Shown: positions 1-7,599, counted from the first letter of the stretch. The stretch: DNA of 52,018 bases from JBNLBT01 sp050303435 (GCA_050303435.1 JBNLBT010000014.1:1-52018); one strand, 5' to 3'. Notes: generated by a model from the letters alone, not told the origin. Numbers and translations are program-made.

Positions 1-309
1 GAATTTGAATACTTCTACAAATTGACGCGACACAACAACAACAACGCCAAGGTCATCGTTGCGATGACGCACCACGATTGCAATATCCACAACATTCGTG
101 AACTGGTCAGCGAGATATACGAGCAAAGCCGCAACAAAGCCGCGGTGATCAAGATGGACCCGCGCAGTGGCAGCGAAGTGCGCTCCATGCTGAATCTGAT
201 TGCGGAAGCCAAGGTGGACAACAAAGTCACCACCCGCATCAACAGCAACCATGTGCTGGTGCCACAAAACCCAACCGGTGCACCGGTCAACATCACCGCG
301 CTGCAATGA
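1..309 (+). CDS. C-terminal part of an unknown protein (cut by window start)
   Basis: The frame is open from the first base and ends in TGA, leaving 102 residues of a longer protein; the TTG at base 22 is just an internal leucine. The visible part is soluble and mixed alpha/beta, with a hydrophobic strand (VIVAM) followed by THHDC near residues 23-27 and helices to about residue 75. I do not recognise the family, so no function is offered. It converges on the ABC-phosphatase gene, with a strong hairpin in the 41-base gap. Coding status is fairly sure because the frame is open throughout and ends just before that hairpin. Confidence 0.6.
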   Translation, partial: EFEYFYKLTRHNNNNAKVIVAMTHHDCNIHNIRELVSEIYEQSRNKAAVIKMDPRSGSEVRSMLNLIAEAKVDNKVTTRINSNHVLVPQNPTGAPVNITALQ

Positions 310-315
310 CCTTCA

Positions 316-341
316 GTCTGTCCCCCACCCGGGGGACAGAC
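316..341. repeat. REP-like perfect hairpin between convergent genes
   Basis: An 11-base arm, GTCTGTCCCCC, is followed by the loop ACCC and the exact reverse complement. There is no T-tract on either side, so it is not a typical intrinsic terminator, though it may stall or protect transcripts from both convergent genes. GGGGACAGAC-type palindromes are often dispersed REP-like repeats in proteobacteria. Only one copy is seen in this window. Confidence 0.6.
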
Positions 342-350
342 CCACCGCCT

Positions 351-1667
351 CTAAAGACGCGCATTCGCGGCGTCAGATGCCTTTAAATACCGCTCAAAAT
401 CGCTGACAAAAGCGTATTGTTCGTCGGTTTGAATGTATTTGTGGTTGATGTTGCGAATTTTTTCAATCGCGCGAATGGCACTGATGTCTTCCACCCACAC
501 CAGCATGCAGGCCAGCAACGTGCCGGTGCGCCCCATGCCCGCTTTGCAGTGAAACACGACGCTCTCACCGGCCGTCACCAGCGCAGCACACTGGCGGACC
601 ATTTCCAAAGTCTCCGGCAAGGTCGGAATGTCCATGTCAACGATGGGAAAATGAATGCCCTTGATGCGGTTTTTGGCCAGCAACACAGGGTCAATCGGCT
701 GTTGCGTCAGGCTGACCAGATTCTGCACCCCCAGCTGGCGCATGATTTTCAAGTCCTTGTCAATGTCGGTCAGCAATCCGGGCCGTTGCATGCCACCGAT
801 CAGATCGGATTTAACCCAGAAAAATTCATTGACGCTGGAAAAACGTCGCAGCGCAGCCAAACGTTCATTGGCCGGCAAGGTCTCCTCATCCACCGGCTCC
901 AACGGTTGCTCGCGCACATACCAGGCGCTGCCGCTGTTGAGAAATTGATGCCCTATTTCGGTTTGCGGCGTGCGAAAGAACTCTTTTGCGGCGGTGAACT
1001 CATGCAACATGCCTCCGCTGATCAGGGCAATGTAATCGCTGTATTTTTGCGCCTCATCCTTGTTGTGCGTGATCACACACACGGTGGTGTATTGTTTCAG
1101 ACGCAGGATCAGTTCCACCAGGGCCGTCTCTTCGGCCAGTGACGTGTCGGCCAGTGGCTCGTCCAGCAACAGCAATTCTGGATTGCGGGCACTGGCACGA
1201 GCGATCAGCAGCATTTTGTGCATCCCCATGCTCTGATCGATGGCCGGTGCATCCAACAGTTCGCTGAACTGGCCCCACAATCCCAGCTTGCGCAAATGCT
1301 GTTCGGCCAGCGCACGCTGTGCCTCGGCTGTGGTGGTGCCACCGGTGTCCAGTCCGTCGATGAAATTCTCCAGAATGCTGCCGGTGTACAACCGGGCTTT
1401 TTGCGCAATGCTGGCGATTTTTGCCTCAGCATTGGCTTCAATGAGGGGCTCATCGCGCAGAAAAACCTCGCCTTTTTTCCAATACGAAGGGATGTTGTTG
1501 ACCTGTGTGATGGTACCAAACAAGGTGCTTTTACCACTGCCCGAGGGCCCCATGATCGCGGTGATGCTGTGTTCGGGGATGTGCAACTGTTCCACCGACA
1601 GCACTTCATCCATGCCATAACCAACGGATAAATTCTCGATCCTGAGCAAAAAGTTGGGATTGTTCAT
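351..1667 (-). CDS. PstB-like ABC ATPase fused to a dual-specificity phosphatase
   Basis: A 438-residue two-domain protein. Residues 1-250 are an ABC ATPase most like PstB: Walker A GPSGSGKST (40-48), Q-loop Q89, Walker B LLLLDE (165-170), switch His201. The C-loop signature, normally LSGGQ, is degenerate here (QSMGMHK, about 145-151). Residues 280-430 are a cysteine phosphatase of the DSP/PTP class with HCKAGMGRTG (373-382: Cys374 nucleophile, Arg380) and a likely general acid Asp344 in PIVD. No membrane segment is present and no permease lies nearby, so it is probably a soluble regulator rather than a transporter subunit. It follows the CDGSH gene by 24 bases in the same direction. The ATG has no strong Shine-Dalgarno. 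Domain calls are firm; cellular role is unknown. Confidence 0.88.
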   Translation of the reverse strand: MNNPNFLLRIENLSVGYGMDEVLSVEQLHIPEHSITAIMGPSGSGKSTLFGTITQVNNIPSYWKKGEVFLRDEPLIEANAEAKIASIAQKARLYTGSILENFIDGLDTGGTTTAEAQRALAEQHLRKLGLWGQFSELLDAPAIDQSMGMHKMLLIARASARNPELLLLDEPLADTSLAEETALVELILRLKQYTTVCVITHNKDEAQKYSDYIALISGGMLHEFTAAKEFFRTPQTEIGHQFLNSGSAWYVREQPLEPVDEETLPANERLAALRRFSSVNEFFWVKSDLIGGMQRPGLLTDIDKDLKIMRQLGVQNLVSLTQQPIDPVLLAKNRIKGIHFPIVDMDIPTLPETLEMVRQCAALVTAGESVVFHCKAGMGRTGTLLACMLVWVEDISAIRAIEKIRNINHKYIQTDEQYAFVSDFERYLKASDAANARL

Positions 1668-1691
1668 GCACTGATTGTCAGGCTTTGCTGA

Positions 1692-1931
1692 TCAGATTTC
1701 AAGGTGACTGTCGTCGCAATACGGCGGTTTGCGGGTTTTTTTGCACATGCACAGCTTCATATAGCCGCTCTCGGCCACCTGTATGCGCACCGGTTCCACG
1801 CCGGTGCCTTGATGTGAACCGTCACACAGTGGCTGGGTGCGACTGCGGCCACAGGCGCACCACAAATAGGTTTTATTTGCCAGCACTTCGATGGTGACGG
1901 GCTTGTTGTTGTCATGTTCACTGTCCGACAT
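1692..1931 (-). CDS. CDGSH-type iron-sulfur protein with two cluster motifs
   Basis: A 79-residue protein with two mitoNEET-type cluster sites. Site 1 has Cys25, Cys27, Cys36 and His40 in a canonical CDGSH; site 2 has Cys61, Cys63, Cys72 and His76 in CDDSH. Family members hold 2Fe-2S clusters with Cys3-His1 ligation and act in redox or cluster transfer; the bacterial two-motif type is usually small and soluble, as here. There is no membrane anchor. It lies between the ferredoxin-FNR-globin gene (87 bases upstream) and the ABC-phosphatase gene (24 bases downstream), all leftward, which suggests a shared transcript and redox theme. Family call is certain; partner is unknown. Confidence 0.92.
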   Translation of the reverse strand: MSDSEHDNNKPVTIEVLANKTYLWCACGRSRTQPLCDGSHQGTGVEPVRIQVAESGYMKLCMCKKTRKPPYCDDSHLEI

Positions 1932-2018
1932 GTGGGTCTCCGTTCATGGATTAAGGCGCTCAAGGTGCGCAGCCTTGTGAATGACAATGCGCCGATTGCG
2001 GCTTTGAACAGGTCGCAA

Positions 2019-3587
2019 TCAGGAGCAACTGTTGCAATACAGCTCACCGGTCTGGGCGTGGTATTTCACCTGCACACCGGCGGGAATTTCGCCGCCACAG
2101 GCATCGCACATGCCCCCGACTTCCAGAGTCAGCACCTCAAACCCCTTCAAGGGCTCTATCACGCCATTGGAGACGCGTGGCCACTGTCGTGTCTTGACGA
2201 TGACGCTGCGATAGCTTTCATTCAGTGTGAGTAATTTGTTGCGTGGCTCTGCCGGCACATTGAACCGATCCAGGGATTCGGCAAACAAGCGCTCGCGGTG
2301 ATCAAAAATTTCATTTGAAATCACCATCCAATGGTGCGCATTGCGGGGGTGATCGCCAAAATAGACATCTTTGCCGGTGTACACCTTGTGCAGAAAGGCG
2401 AACTGCTTGCCGATCACGTGAGACTTGGTCACGCCTTTAAAATACGGTGAAAGCAGCTCATCGGCAAAAACCTTGGTATAAAAATCGTGCAACACCCGTT
2501 GCAACAGATCGTCCTGACTCAAGATGGCCCAAGTATCCGGCTCGGGCTTAAACTCGCGACGTCGTTCTTCCTGAAACTCCATCAGATCCAGATCTGCCTG
2601 CCCCCCCAGCACGGCCGTGGATTTGTATTCAAAAGCATCGGCATAAAGCCGCTTGCTGTCCAGCCCGGCCTGCACTGCCAAGGAAGTGGCCGTGCGCACC
2701 ATGCCAGGGTTGCCAAACAGATACAGGTCGCAGCCCTGCATTGACGTGATCTGGCTGAAGGCCACATTTTCTGCCCGTCCATGATGCACAACGTTGTCGT
2801 GATCCGGCCCGGACACACATAAATGGAACTTAAATTTCGGGTGCGCTTCGGACAGTGCAGCCAATTCGGTTTGCAGGTATAAATCCGTCTGTGCGTGCAC
2901 CCCATGGTACAACTGAACCAGGCCAGTGAATCCTCCGGCCAGCGCCGCCTGTGCGATGGCCAATGCCACCCCGAGGCCTGATCCGGTGGCTATCAGAACG
3001 AGACTTTGAGCCTGCCCGTCGTTGGACCAACAGGCTTCGCCCAGCGGGTAATGAATCTTAATGGTCTGACCCACTGCCTCCGGTGTGTGCAACCAACGGC
3101 TGAGCACCCCTTTGTCAACCCGCTGCACATGCAATATCAGATCCGATTGACCGTCATCCGGCGCACAGATTGAATAACTTCTGGCCATGCCGTCCGATGG
3201 TTCAAGCACGTTGAGAAACTGGCCGGCCTGATACGGCAGCCGCTGCACGGGCCGCACACAGACTTCACACACGGTGTCGGACAACGGCCGAACCGATGTG
3301 ATCTGAGCGTCTTTGTACAATTCACCGGTGATCGGACGATCAAACTCGAGGTCGCCTCGTGGGTGGCATTGACAGGGCAGAAAATGCCCGCTTTTAATCA
3401 GGGAATCACTCAGTCCGTGCTGTGATTCGGCCGTGGCCTCACCGGCCACCACGCGCATGATGCACACCTGACAGGTGCCTTTGCGGCAGGAAAATGGCAC
3501 GTCTATGCCTTGACGAAAACAGGCGTCCAACACGTTTTCGCCTTCTCGGCATAGGATGGTTTTTTCAGCAAACTTCATCCGGTGCAT
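2019..3587 (-). CDS. Ferredoxin-FNR-truncated hemoglobin-zinc ribbon fusion
   Basis: A 522-residue, four-module cytoplasmic protein. Residues 1-88: plant-type 2Fe-2S ferredoxin with Cys34, Cys39, Cys42 and a fourth ligand at Cys72 or Cys74. Residues 92-325: FNR-type reductase with FAD motif RSYS (136-139) and NAD(P) loop TGSGLG (201-206). Residues 356-465: truncated hemoglobin, with a distal FY pair near 369-370 and a probable proximal His at 418-419. Residues 490-522: a CxxC-x20-CxxC zinc ribbon (494, 497, 518, 521). Flavohemoglobins carry a classical globin at the N terminus, so this is a different arrangement. A likely role is NAD(P)H-driven electron delivery to heme for NO or O2 chemistry (inferred). 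GGGG ends nine bases before the first ATG; ATG three codons later is an alternative. Confidence 0.88.
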   Translation of the reverse strand: MHRMKFAEKTILCREGENVLDACFRQGIDVPFSCRKGTCQVCIMRVVAGEATAESQHGLSDSLIKSGHFLPCQCHPRGDLEFDRPITGELYKDAQITSVRPLSDTVCEVCVRPVQRLPYQAGQFLNVLEPSDGMARSYSICAPDDGQSDLILHVQRVDKGVLSRWLHTPEAVGQTIKIHYPLGEACWSNDGQAQSLVLIATGSGLGVALAIAQAALAGGFTGLVQLYHGVHAQTDLYLQTELAALSEAHPKFKFHLCVSGPDHDNVVHHGRAENVAFSQITSMQGCDLYLFGNPGMVRTATSLAVQAGLDSKRLYADAFEYKSTAVLGGQADLDLMEFQEERRREFKPEPDTWAILSQDDLLQRVLHDFYTKVFADELLSPYFKGVTKSHVIGKQFAFLHKVYTGKDVYFGDHPRNAHHWMVISNEIFDHRERLFAESLDRFNVPAEPRNKLLTLNESYRSVIVKTRQWPRVSNGVIEPLKGFEVLTLEVGGMCDACGGEIPAGVQVKYHAQTGELYCNSCS

Positions 3588-3709
3588 GTGCGCTTACCCC
3601 CGATGTCATGCGATCAATGCTTCATCTTATACCGCTCAGCGGATTGATGTGAAAGAATATTTTGTTGCAGATTGTTAAACGTGGCGGTCAGCCCCGCGGC
3701 GCTCATCCA

Positions 3710-4225
3710 TCATGTGCGGGATTGACCGGCCAAATCCACACGCATCAGCGGCAGAACCCGTCCGGGAATGCTTTCGGACGGCACCTGGCCACACACCCGC
3801 GCCCCGTGGTGCCGGTAAAAGGGTTCGGCAAAAGGTTCTGAGTGCAGCACCAGAGCTGTTTTGCCCAGCGCTGCACTGCGTTGCACGGCGTGACGCATCA
3901 ACGCGCCGCCCACCCCTTGCCCCATGCATCCGGGTGCAACAAACAGCGCTTCCAGACTTGCTTCGGTTTGATCCAGAGCCGCCAGCGCGTAAAAGCCGAG
4001 CAACGCCCCTGCGGACGCACGGGCCACAAAAAACAGCCAGTCATCGCTTGCGATCATGTCTTCCGTGTAGGTCAATGCGTCGATGCACTGGCGCATGAAT
4101 TCATCGTCGTAACCCCAGCTGGCCTTGGACGCCAATGCCAGCGCCGAAAGGTCAGTGGCCATGCCTTTAGCGGCGGGCAGTATTTTAAAATCGCAGCGTT
4201 CTTTTTGATGCCTCGAATCATTCAT
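3710..4225 (-). CDS. GNAT family N-acetyltransferase
   Basis: A 171-residue protein with the GNAT fold. The beta4-alpha3 acetyl-CoA motif is seen as LEALFVAP followed by GQGVGGALM (about residues 90-107, the Q/RxxGxG/A loop), and the C-terminal FYRHHGA segment is typical of the last strands. Substrate cannot be told. Its ATG overlaps the end of the alkyltransferase-like gene by 8 bases, so the two are probably translationally coupled. The 120 bases downstream, before the ferredoxin-FNR-globin gene start, hold that gene's likely promoter: a TATAAG hexamer next to an 11-base palindrome (CCGCTGAGCGG). Confidence 0.85.
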   Translation of the reverse strand: MNDSRHQKERCDFKILPAAKGMATDLSALALASKASWGYDDEFMRQCIDALTYTEDMIASDDWLFFVARASAGALLGFYALAALDQTEASLEALFVAPGCMGQGVGGALMRHAVQRSAALGKTALVLHSEPFAEPFYRHHGARVCGQVPSESIPGRVLPLMRVDLAGQSRT

Positions 4226-4532
4226 CGTAAACGTGTCCGTATCGCCCGAGGTCGATGCGACCGTTCAGACCAAACTGCACACCTTCCATGCGCAACAGGG
4301 CGCGCTGTTTTTCCTGTCCCTGGCCTGGCGGCAGCGAAATGGCGCCCAAACGATTGACCACTCGATGCCAGGGCAAATCGTGCTTGCGAGATGAACTGTG
4401 CAACACCCGCGCCACCGTGCGCGCACCGCGCGGATGGCCGGCTTGTCGGGCGATTTGTCCGTAGGTGGCCACGCGACCGCGTGGTATGGACAGGATCAGG
4501 TGTATCATCTGCTCATACAAGGCTGTGCTCAT
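4218..4532 (-). CDS. Alkyltransferase-like protein (ATL, MGMT-fold)
   Basis: A 104-residue protein matching the C-terminal DNA-binding domain of O6-alkylguanine-DNA alkyltransferases. GRVATYGQIA gives the helix-turn-helix region and a GARTVARVL segment carries the arginine finger. The active-site PCHR is replaced by PWHR, the hallmark of ATL proteins. Those cannot accept an alkyl group but bind O6-alkylguanine and channel it to nucleotide excision repair (known for the family). The start was set at MSTALYEQM because an upstream extension has no similarity to the family. It is divergent from the fatty acid hydroxylase gene and coupled to the GNAT gene. Confidence 0.9.
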   Translation of the reverse strand: MSTALYEQMIHLILSIPRGRVATYGQIARQAGHPRGARTVARVLHSSSRKHDLPWHRVVNRLGAISLPPGQGQEKQRALLRMEGVQFGLNGRIDLGRYGHVYDE

Positions 4533-4581
4533 GCGTCGATTATAGCCAAATAACTTGACACTGTGAATCGCGCAAGGCCGA

Positions 4582-4610
4582 TTGCTGGCGCTGCACCGAG
4601 CGGGTATACT
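4582..4610 (+). promoter_or_regulatory. Sigma-70-type promoter for the hydroxylase-family gene
   Basis: TTGCTG (4582-4587), a 17-base spacer and TATACT (4605-4610). Transcription would begin near 4617, which excludes the upstream GTG at 4563 as a start and supports ATG at 4638. Confidence 0.6.
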
Positions 4611-4637
4611 GGAGCATTCTCCTGTGCATCCAATGCC

Positions 4638-5324
4638 ATGAACCGCACCGACCCTGAGACCGCCCAATTCCGCGCAAGGCAACGTGAAGAGGTGCCAAGC
4701 TGGTACTCACCCCACGCACATTTGCTGGGCACCAATGTCCTGGCGCTGTCGGTGATTGCGCTGGCCGCAGCGCAATTGCACCAGGTGCAACCGTGGCAGT
4801 GGCTGACCATTCCGTTGACATTTTTGTACGCCAATTTGTCCGAATACCTGGGCCATCGCGGGCCGATGCATCACCGCTATCGTGGGCTGGGGCTGATCCA
4901 TCATCGCCACTCCGTTGTGCATCACCGCTATTTCAATCACCGCAACATGGCCTTCGATGAGGCCCGCGATTTCAAGGCGGTGCTGTTCCCCCTGATCCTC
5001 ATTGTGTTTTTTTTCGGGCTCTTTGGCACACCCGTCTGGGCCCTGCTCTACACACTGTTTTCCGCCAATGTGGCGTGGTTGTTTGTGGCCACGGCCGCGG
5101 CCTACTTTCTCAACTATGAATGGCTGCATTTCGCCTATCATTGCCGCGAAGAGGCCTGGATCATGCGGGTTCCAGGGTTTCGCCGATTGCGTCAGCTGCA
5201 CCTGGAACACCACAACCCGAAACACATGTCCCGCTGCAATTTCAACATCACCTATCCGCTCTGCGATCACCTGTTCGGGACCCGTTTTCGCGCGGATGAG
5301 CACAGCCGCGATCAGAGGCTTTGA
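4638..5324 (+). CDS. Fatty acid hydroxylase / sterol desaturase family membrane protein
   Basis: A 228-residue integral membrane di-iron protein. Histidine clusters typical of the superfamily are present: HRGPMHH (73-79), HHRH with HH (88-96), H101, H164/H168 and HLEHHNPKH (188-196). Hydrophobic segments lie at about 32-68 and 115-160. Family members use O2 and a di-iron centre to hydroxylate or desaturate lipids; the substrate here is unknown. The start at 4638 was chosen because the best promoter lies between it and the earlier GTG. It stands alone, divergent from the ATL/GNAT pair and convergent with the DUF1579 gene 16 bases away. Confidence 0.85.
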   Translation: MNRTDPETAQFRARQREEVPSWYSPHAHLLGTNVLALSVIALAAAQLHQVQPWQWLTIPLTFLYANLSEYLGHRGPMHHRYRGLGLIHHRHSVVHHRYFNHRNMAFDEARDFKAVLFPLILIVFFFGLFGTPVWALLYTLFSANVAWLFVATAAAYFLNYEWLHFAYHCREEAWIMRVPGFRRLRQLHLEHHNPKHMSRCNFNITYPLCDHLFGTRFRADEHSRDQRL

Positions 5325-5340
5325 AGCGGGTATTGATCCC

Positions 5341-5958
5341 CTATTCGTCCACTTTCACGCGGCTGTAGCGGTATTCCAGCACCCGCGCCCCAACTTCTCC
5401 AACGCCCAGGTCCCACAGATCCATGACAAAATGGTCCGCATCAATGCGCCGTGTCACCTCTTTTAATGGCTTGTTCAACTCGCCGGTCAGGTATTCATTC
5501 AACACCCCGTATTCAACCTTAACCTGACCCGACGGGTCCGTGATCACACCGCGCGTGACGGTCATTGAATTGTCCATGTTGTGCACGCTGCTGGTGACAA
5601 AATTCTTGGCGTAACTGTCGTAACCGTGGATGTGAAAACTTTCATACGGCATGCCCATGATCTCGCCGCTGATGCGCTGCCCCATCCAGCGGCCGTCAAT
5701 CACCCATGCAAATTCCGCTTTGGCATCCGTGGTTTGTGCTGGCGCACCCGGCATGTGCAGGGTCATTTTTATGTCCCACGCGCCCAGCAAATAGTTCATC
5801 TCGGCGTGCTGCGGCTGCAGCGCGGTGTGCTTTGCCATGGAGGCCATCATCGCTTCCATGGGGTTTTCAGTTGTCTCTGTTGATTGCTCGGCTTGCAGTG
5901 CTGTGGCCAGGCCAATGCCCAGACAAAGCAGCGCGGCTGCGTTGATTTTCGTCTTCAC
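5341..5958 (-). CDS. Secreted DUF1579-family protein
   Basis: 205 residues with a clear signal peptide (MKTK, hydrophobic core, cleavage near LQA at 20-22). The mature part matches the DUF1579 pattern: LLGAWD near residue 60, a Gly-Arg segment (IDGRWMGQ) and a HGYDSY segment. The family has a lipocalin-like beta-barrel look but no established function. It lies 109 bases downstream of the M56 peptidase gene on the same strand, so it could be the target gene of the BlaI/M56 pair. That link is inferred from position only. Confidence 0.8.
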   Translation of the reverse strand: MKTKINAAALLCLGIGLATALQAEQSTETTENPMEAMMASMAKHTALQPQHAEMNYLLGAWDIKMTLHMPGAPAQTTDAKAEFAWVIDGRWMGQRISGEIMGMPYESFHIHGYDSYAKNFVTSSVHNMDNSMTVTRGVITDPSGQVKVEYGVLNEYLTGELNKPLKEVTRRIDADHFVMDLWDLGVGEVGARVLEYRYSRVKVDE

Positions 5959-6067
5959 TCATGATCTCCCATTGTTTTGCCTGCATGGCAAGCGATGATT
6001 AATGATTGCTATGCCCTCAGAGACATCGTGCACTGATTCAGTGCCCGTGCATCCGACGGACAGGCGT

Positions 6068-7192
6068 TCAGTCCGACACGGCGTCGGTGTTGCTCTGCAT
6101 GACCTGGTACTGGCGCACCGCGTATTGCACATGCAGGGATCCATGGCCTGGCGCATTGGCCAGCCCCTGTTCGGCCACCCGCTGCATCAGTGCACGCTGC
6201 GAGCCCAAAGACTGCGCTTGACCTCCGCGCCCAATCGGCAGTATGCAGGTCATTAAAAACAGCAGCCACAACAGCGCCTGCCACTGCGGCAACACCGGTT
6301 GGCTGTGCCATCGGTGCAGTGCTCGCATGCGTTGCATCAGCTGTCCATGTCGATGCACCTGCGCCGACGATGGCGGCTGGCTTTCGGTCTGATCAAGGGC
6401 CTGCTGCAACAGCACCCGTCGATACAGGCGGTTGCTTGAGCGCCAGCGATTCATCACATCCAGGTCACAGCACACCTCGCGGCTGCTGTGCGCGCGCACC
6501 GCCAGCCAGCGCACCAGTGGATTGAACCAGTGCAACGCACACAACATTTCATGCGCCCACTGCAACCAGGTGTCGCGTCGCTTTAAGTGCATCAATTCAT
6601 GCATCAATACCGCATCCAGCGTGTCTCGATCCCAACCTTGCAGGGCATCGATTGGCAACACCAGGGTGCCACGACCGAGGCCAAACACGTGTGGACTGAC
6701 CGCGGCGTGGACACAACGGATGCGCGGCGCGCGGTGCAAACCCACCCGTTGCATACACCGTTGCAGCCGCTGCGCCAGTTGAGACAACGGCGCGCCGTCA
6801 TGGTGCAAATGTTCAACCCAGCGGTGGTGCATCCGCGCTCTGTGCCACAGCTGCAGCCACAGCGTCACAACCCCCGCGCACCAGATCGCCAACACCAGCT
6901 GCCAGGCCACGGCGCCAGACGCCGCCACCCAGGAACGGGCCTGTCCAGCCAACGCATCGGTGTGCGCATGCACCACCGCGCCCAGCGACCACGGCGTGGT
7001 CCAGGTTAGGGGCACCAGCATCTGCACGGCCAACAGAATCCACAGCATCGACAACAGTTTCGGGTGCAGTATCCGTTCAAATCGGTGCGTCACCAGCAGT
7101 GCCACCGGCAGCAGCCACAGCGCCTGACTGTTGACACGCCACAACCAGCTGAGCAGCGCTTCGGTGCATGCAGTCATCCACACATCAGTCAT
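6068..7192 (-). CDS. BlaR1/MecR1-like M56 zinc metallopeptidase without sensor domain
   Basis: A 374-residue membrane protein. Membrane segments lie near 24-36, 47-64, 93-116 and 303-321. The zinc peptidase motif HELMH is at 198-202 and a likely third ligand, Glu239, lies in SREVCCD. In BlaR1 and MecR1 a C-terminal penicillin-binding sensor of about 250 residues follows the last membrane segment; here only about 53 residues remain, so it cannot sense beta-lactams in the same way. The ATG overlaps the blaI-like stop by 8 bases, implying coupled translation. The expected role is to inactivate the BlaI-type repressor on a signal that is not evident. Confidence 0.85.
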   Translation of the reverse strand: MTDVWMTACTEALLSWLWRVNSQALWLLPVALLVTHRFERILHPKLLSMLWILLAVQMLVPLTWTTPWSLGAVVHAHTDALAGQARSWVAASGAVAWQLVLAIWCAGVVTLWLQLWHRARMHHRWVEHLHHDGAPLSQLAQRLQRCMQRVGLHRAPRIRCVHAAVSPHVFGLGRGTLVLPIDALQGWDRDTLDAVLMHELMHLKRRDTWLQWAHEMLCALHWFNPLVRWLAVRAHSSREVCCDLDVMNRWRSSNRLYRRVLLQQALDQTESQPPSSAQVHRHGQLMQRMRALHRWHSQPVLPQWQALLWLLFLMTCILPIGRGGQAQSLGSQRALMQRVAEQGLANAPGHGSLHVQYAVRQYQVMQSNTDAVSD

Positions 7193-7571
7193 CTTCGTGG
7201 CCCTGCAATTCATTCAGCATGTGCTGCAACTCGTCGCGTTCGTGTGCGCTCAAACGGTCGTTTTGCATCAAGGCATGCACCATCGGTGCCAGGGCGCCGC
7301 CAAACACGCCGTCGAACAATTTTTTCGCCGCTTCAGCCTGGCTGCTGTCACGACTGATCAAGGCCCGGTAAATCCACGCCCGACCCTGCTTCTCTGAAGT
7401 CAGTCGGCCTTTGTCCTGCAAACGCTCCATCATGGTTTTGACGGTGGTGTAAGCCCATCCGGTCTGTGCGCTGAGCGCGTCATGCACCCGGCGCACGCTG
7501 CATGGCTGGGTGCGCCAGATGACATCCATGATGCGCCATTCGGCGTCGCTGAGTTGCGTCAATTCATTCAT
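7185..7571 (-). CDS. BlaI/MecI-family repressor
   Basis: A 128-residue winged-helix repressor. The DNA-binding domain fills residues 1-72, with LSDAEWRIMDVIW at the N terminus and YTTVKTMMERLQDKG as the recognition helix, both hallmarks of the Penicillinase_R family. The C-terminal helix-rich part (75-128) would dimerise and carry the cleavage site. The start at MNELTQ fits the family length. No Shine-Dalgarno precedes it, and the best -10 (CAAAAT) would place the transcript start almost on the ATG, so the mRNA may be leaderless. It is paired with the M56 peptidase and has a perfect-arm palindrome 10 bases upstream. Confidence 0.9.
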   Translation of the reverse strand: MNELTQLSDAEWRIMDVIWRTQPCSVRRVHDALSAQTGWAYTTVKTMMERLQDKGRLTSEKQGRAWIYRALISRDSSQAEAAKKLFDGVFGGALAPMVHALMQNDRLSAHERDELQHMLNELQGHEDD

Positions 7572-7581
7572 GACATTTATT

Positions 7582-7599
7582 TTGCTACAGATGTAGCAA
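7582..7599. promoter_or_regulatory. BlaI-type operator palindrome
   Basis: TTGCTACA-GA-TGTAGCAA: two perfect 8-base arms around a 2-base core. The TACA-N2-TGTA heart equals the known half-site layout of BlaI/MecI operators. On the minus strand it lies between a possible -35 (TTGCTT) and -10 (CAAAAT), ideally placed for autorepression. Confidence 0.8.

Noticed and set aside
417..1142. Plus-strand open frame opposite the ABC-phosphatase
   Set aside because: Antisense shadow of the well-supported minus-strand gene.
3600..3700. NsrR or FNR box upstream of the globin-reductase gene
   Set aside because: AAGATG and TTGAT halves occur but no correct partner half-site at the required spacing.
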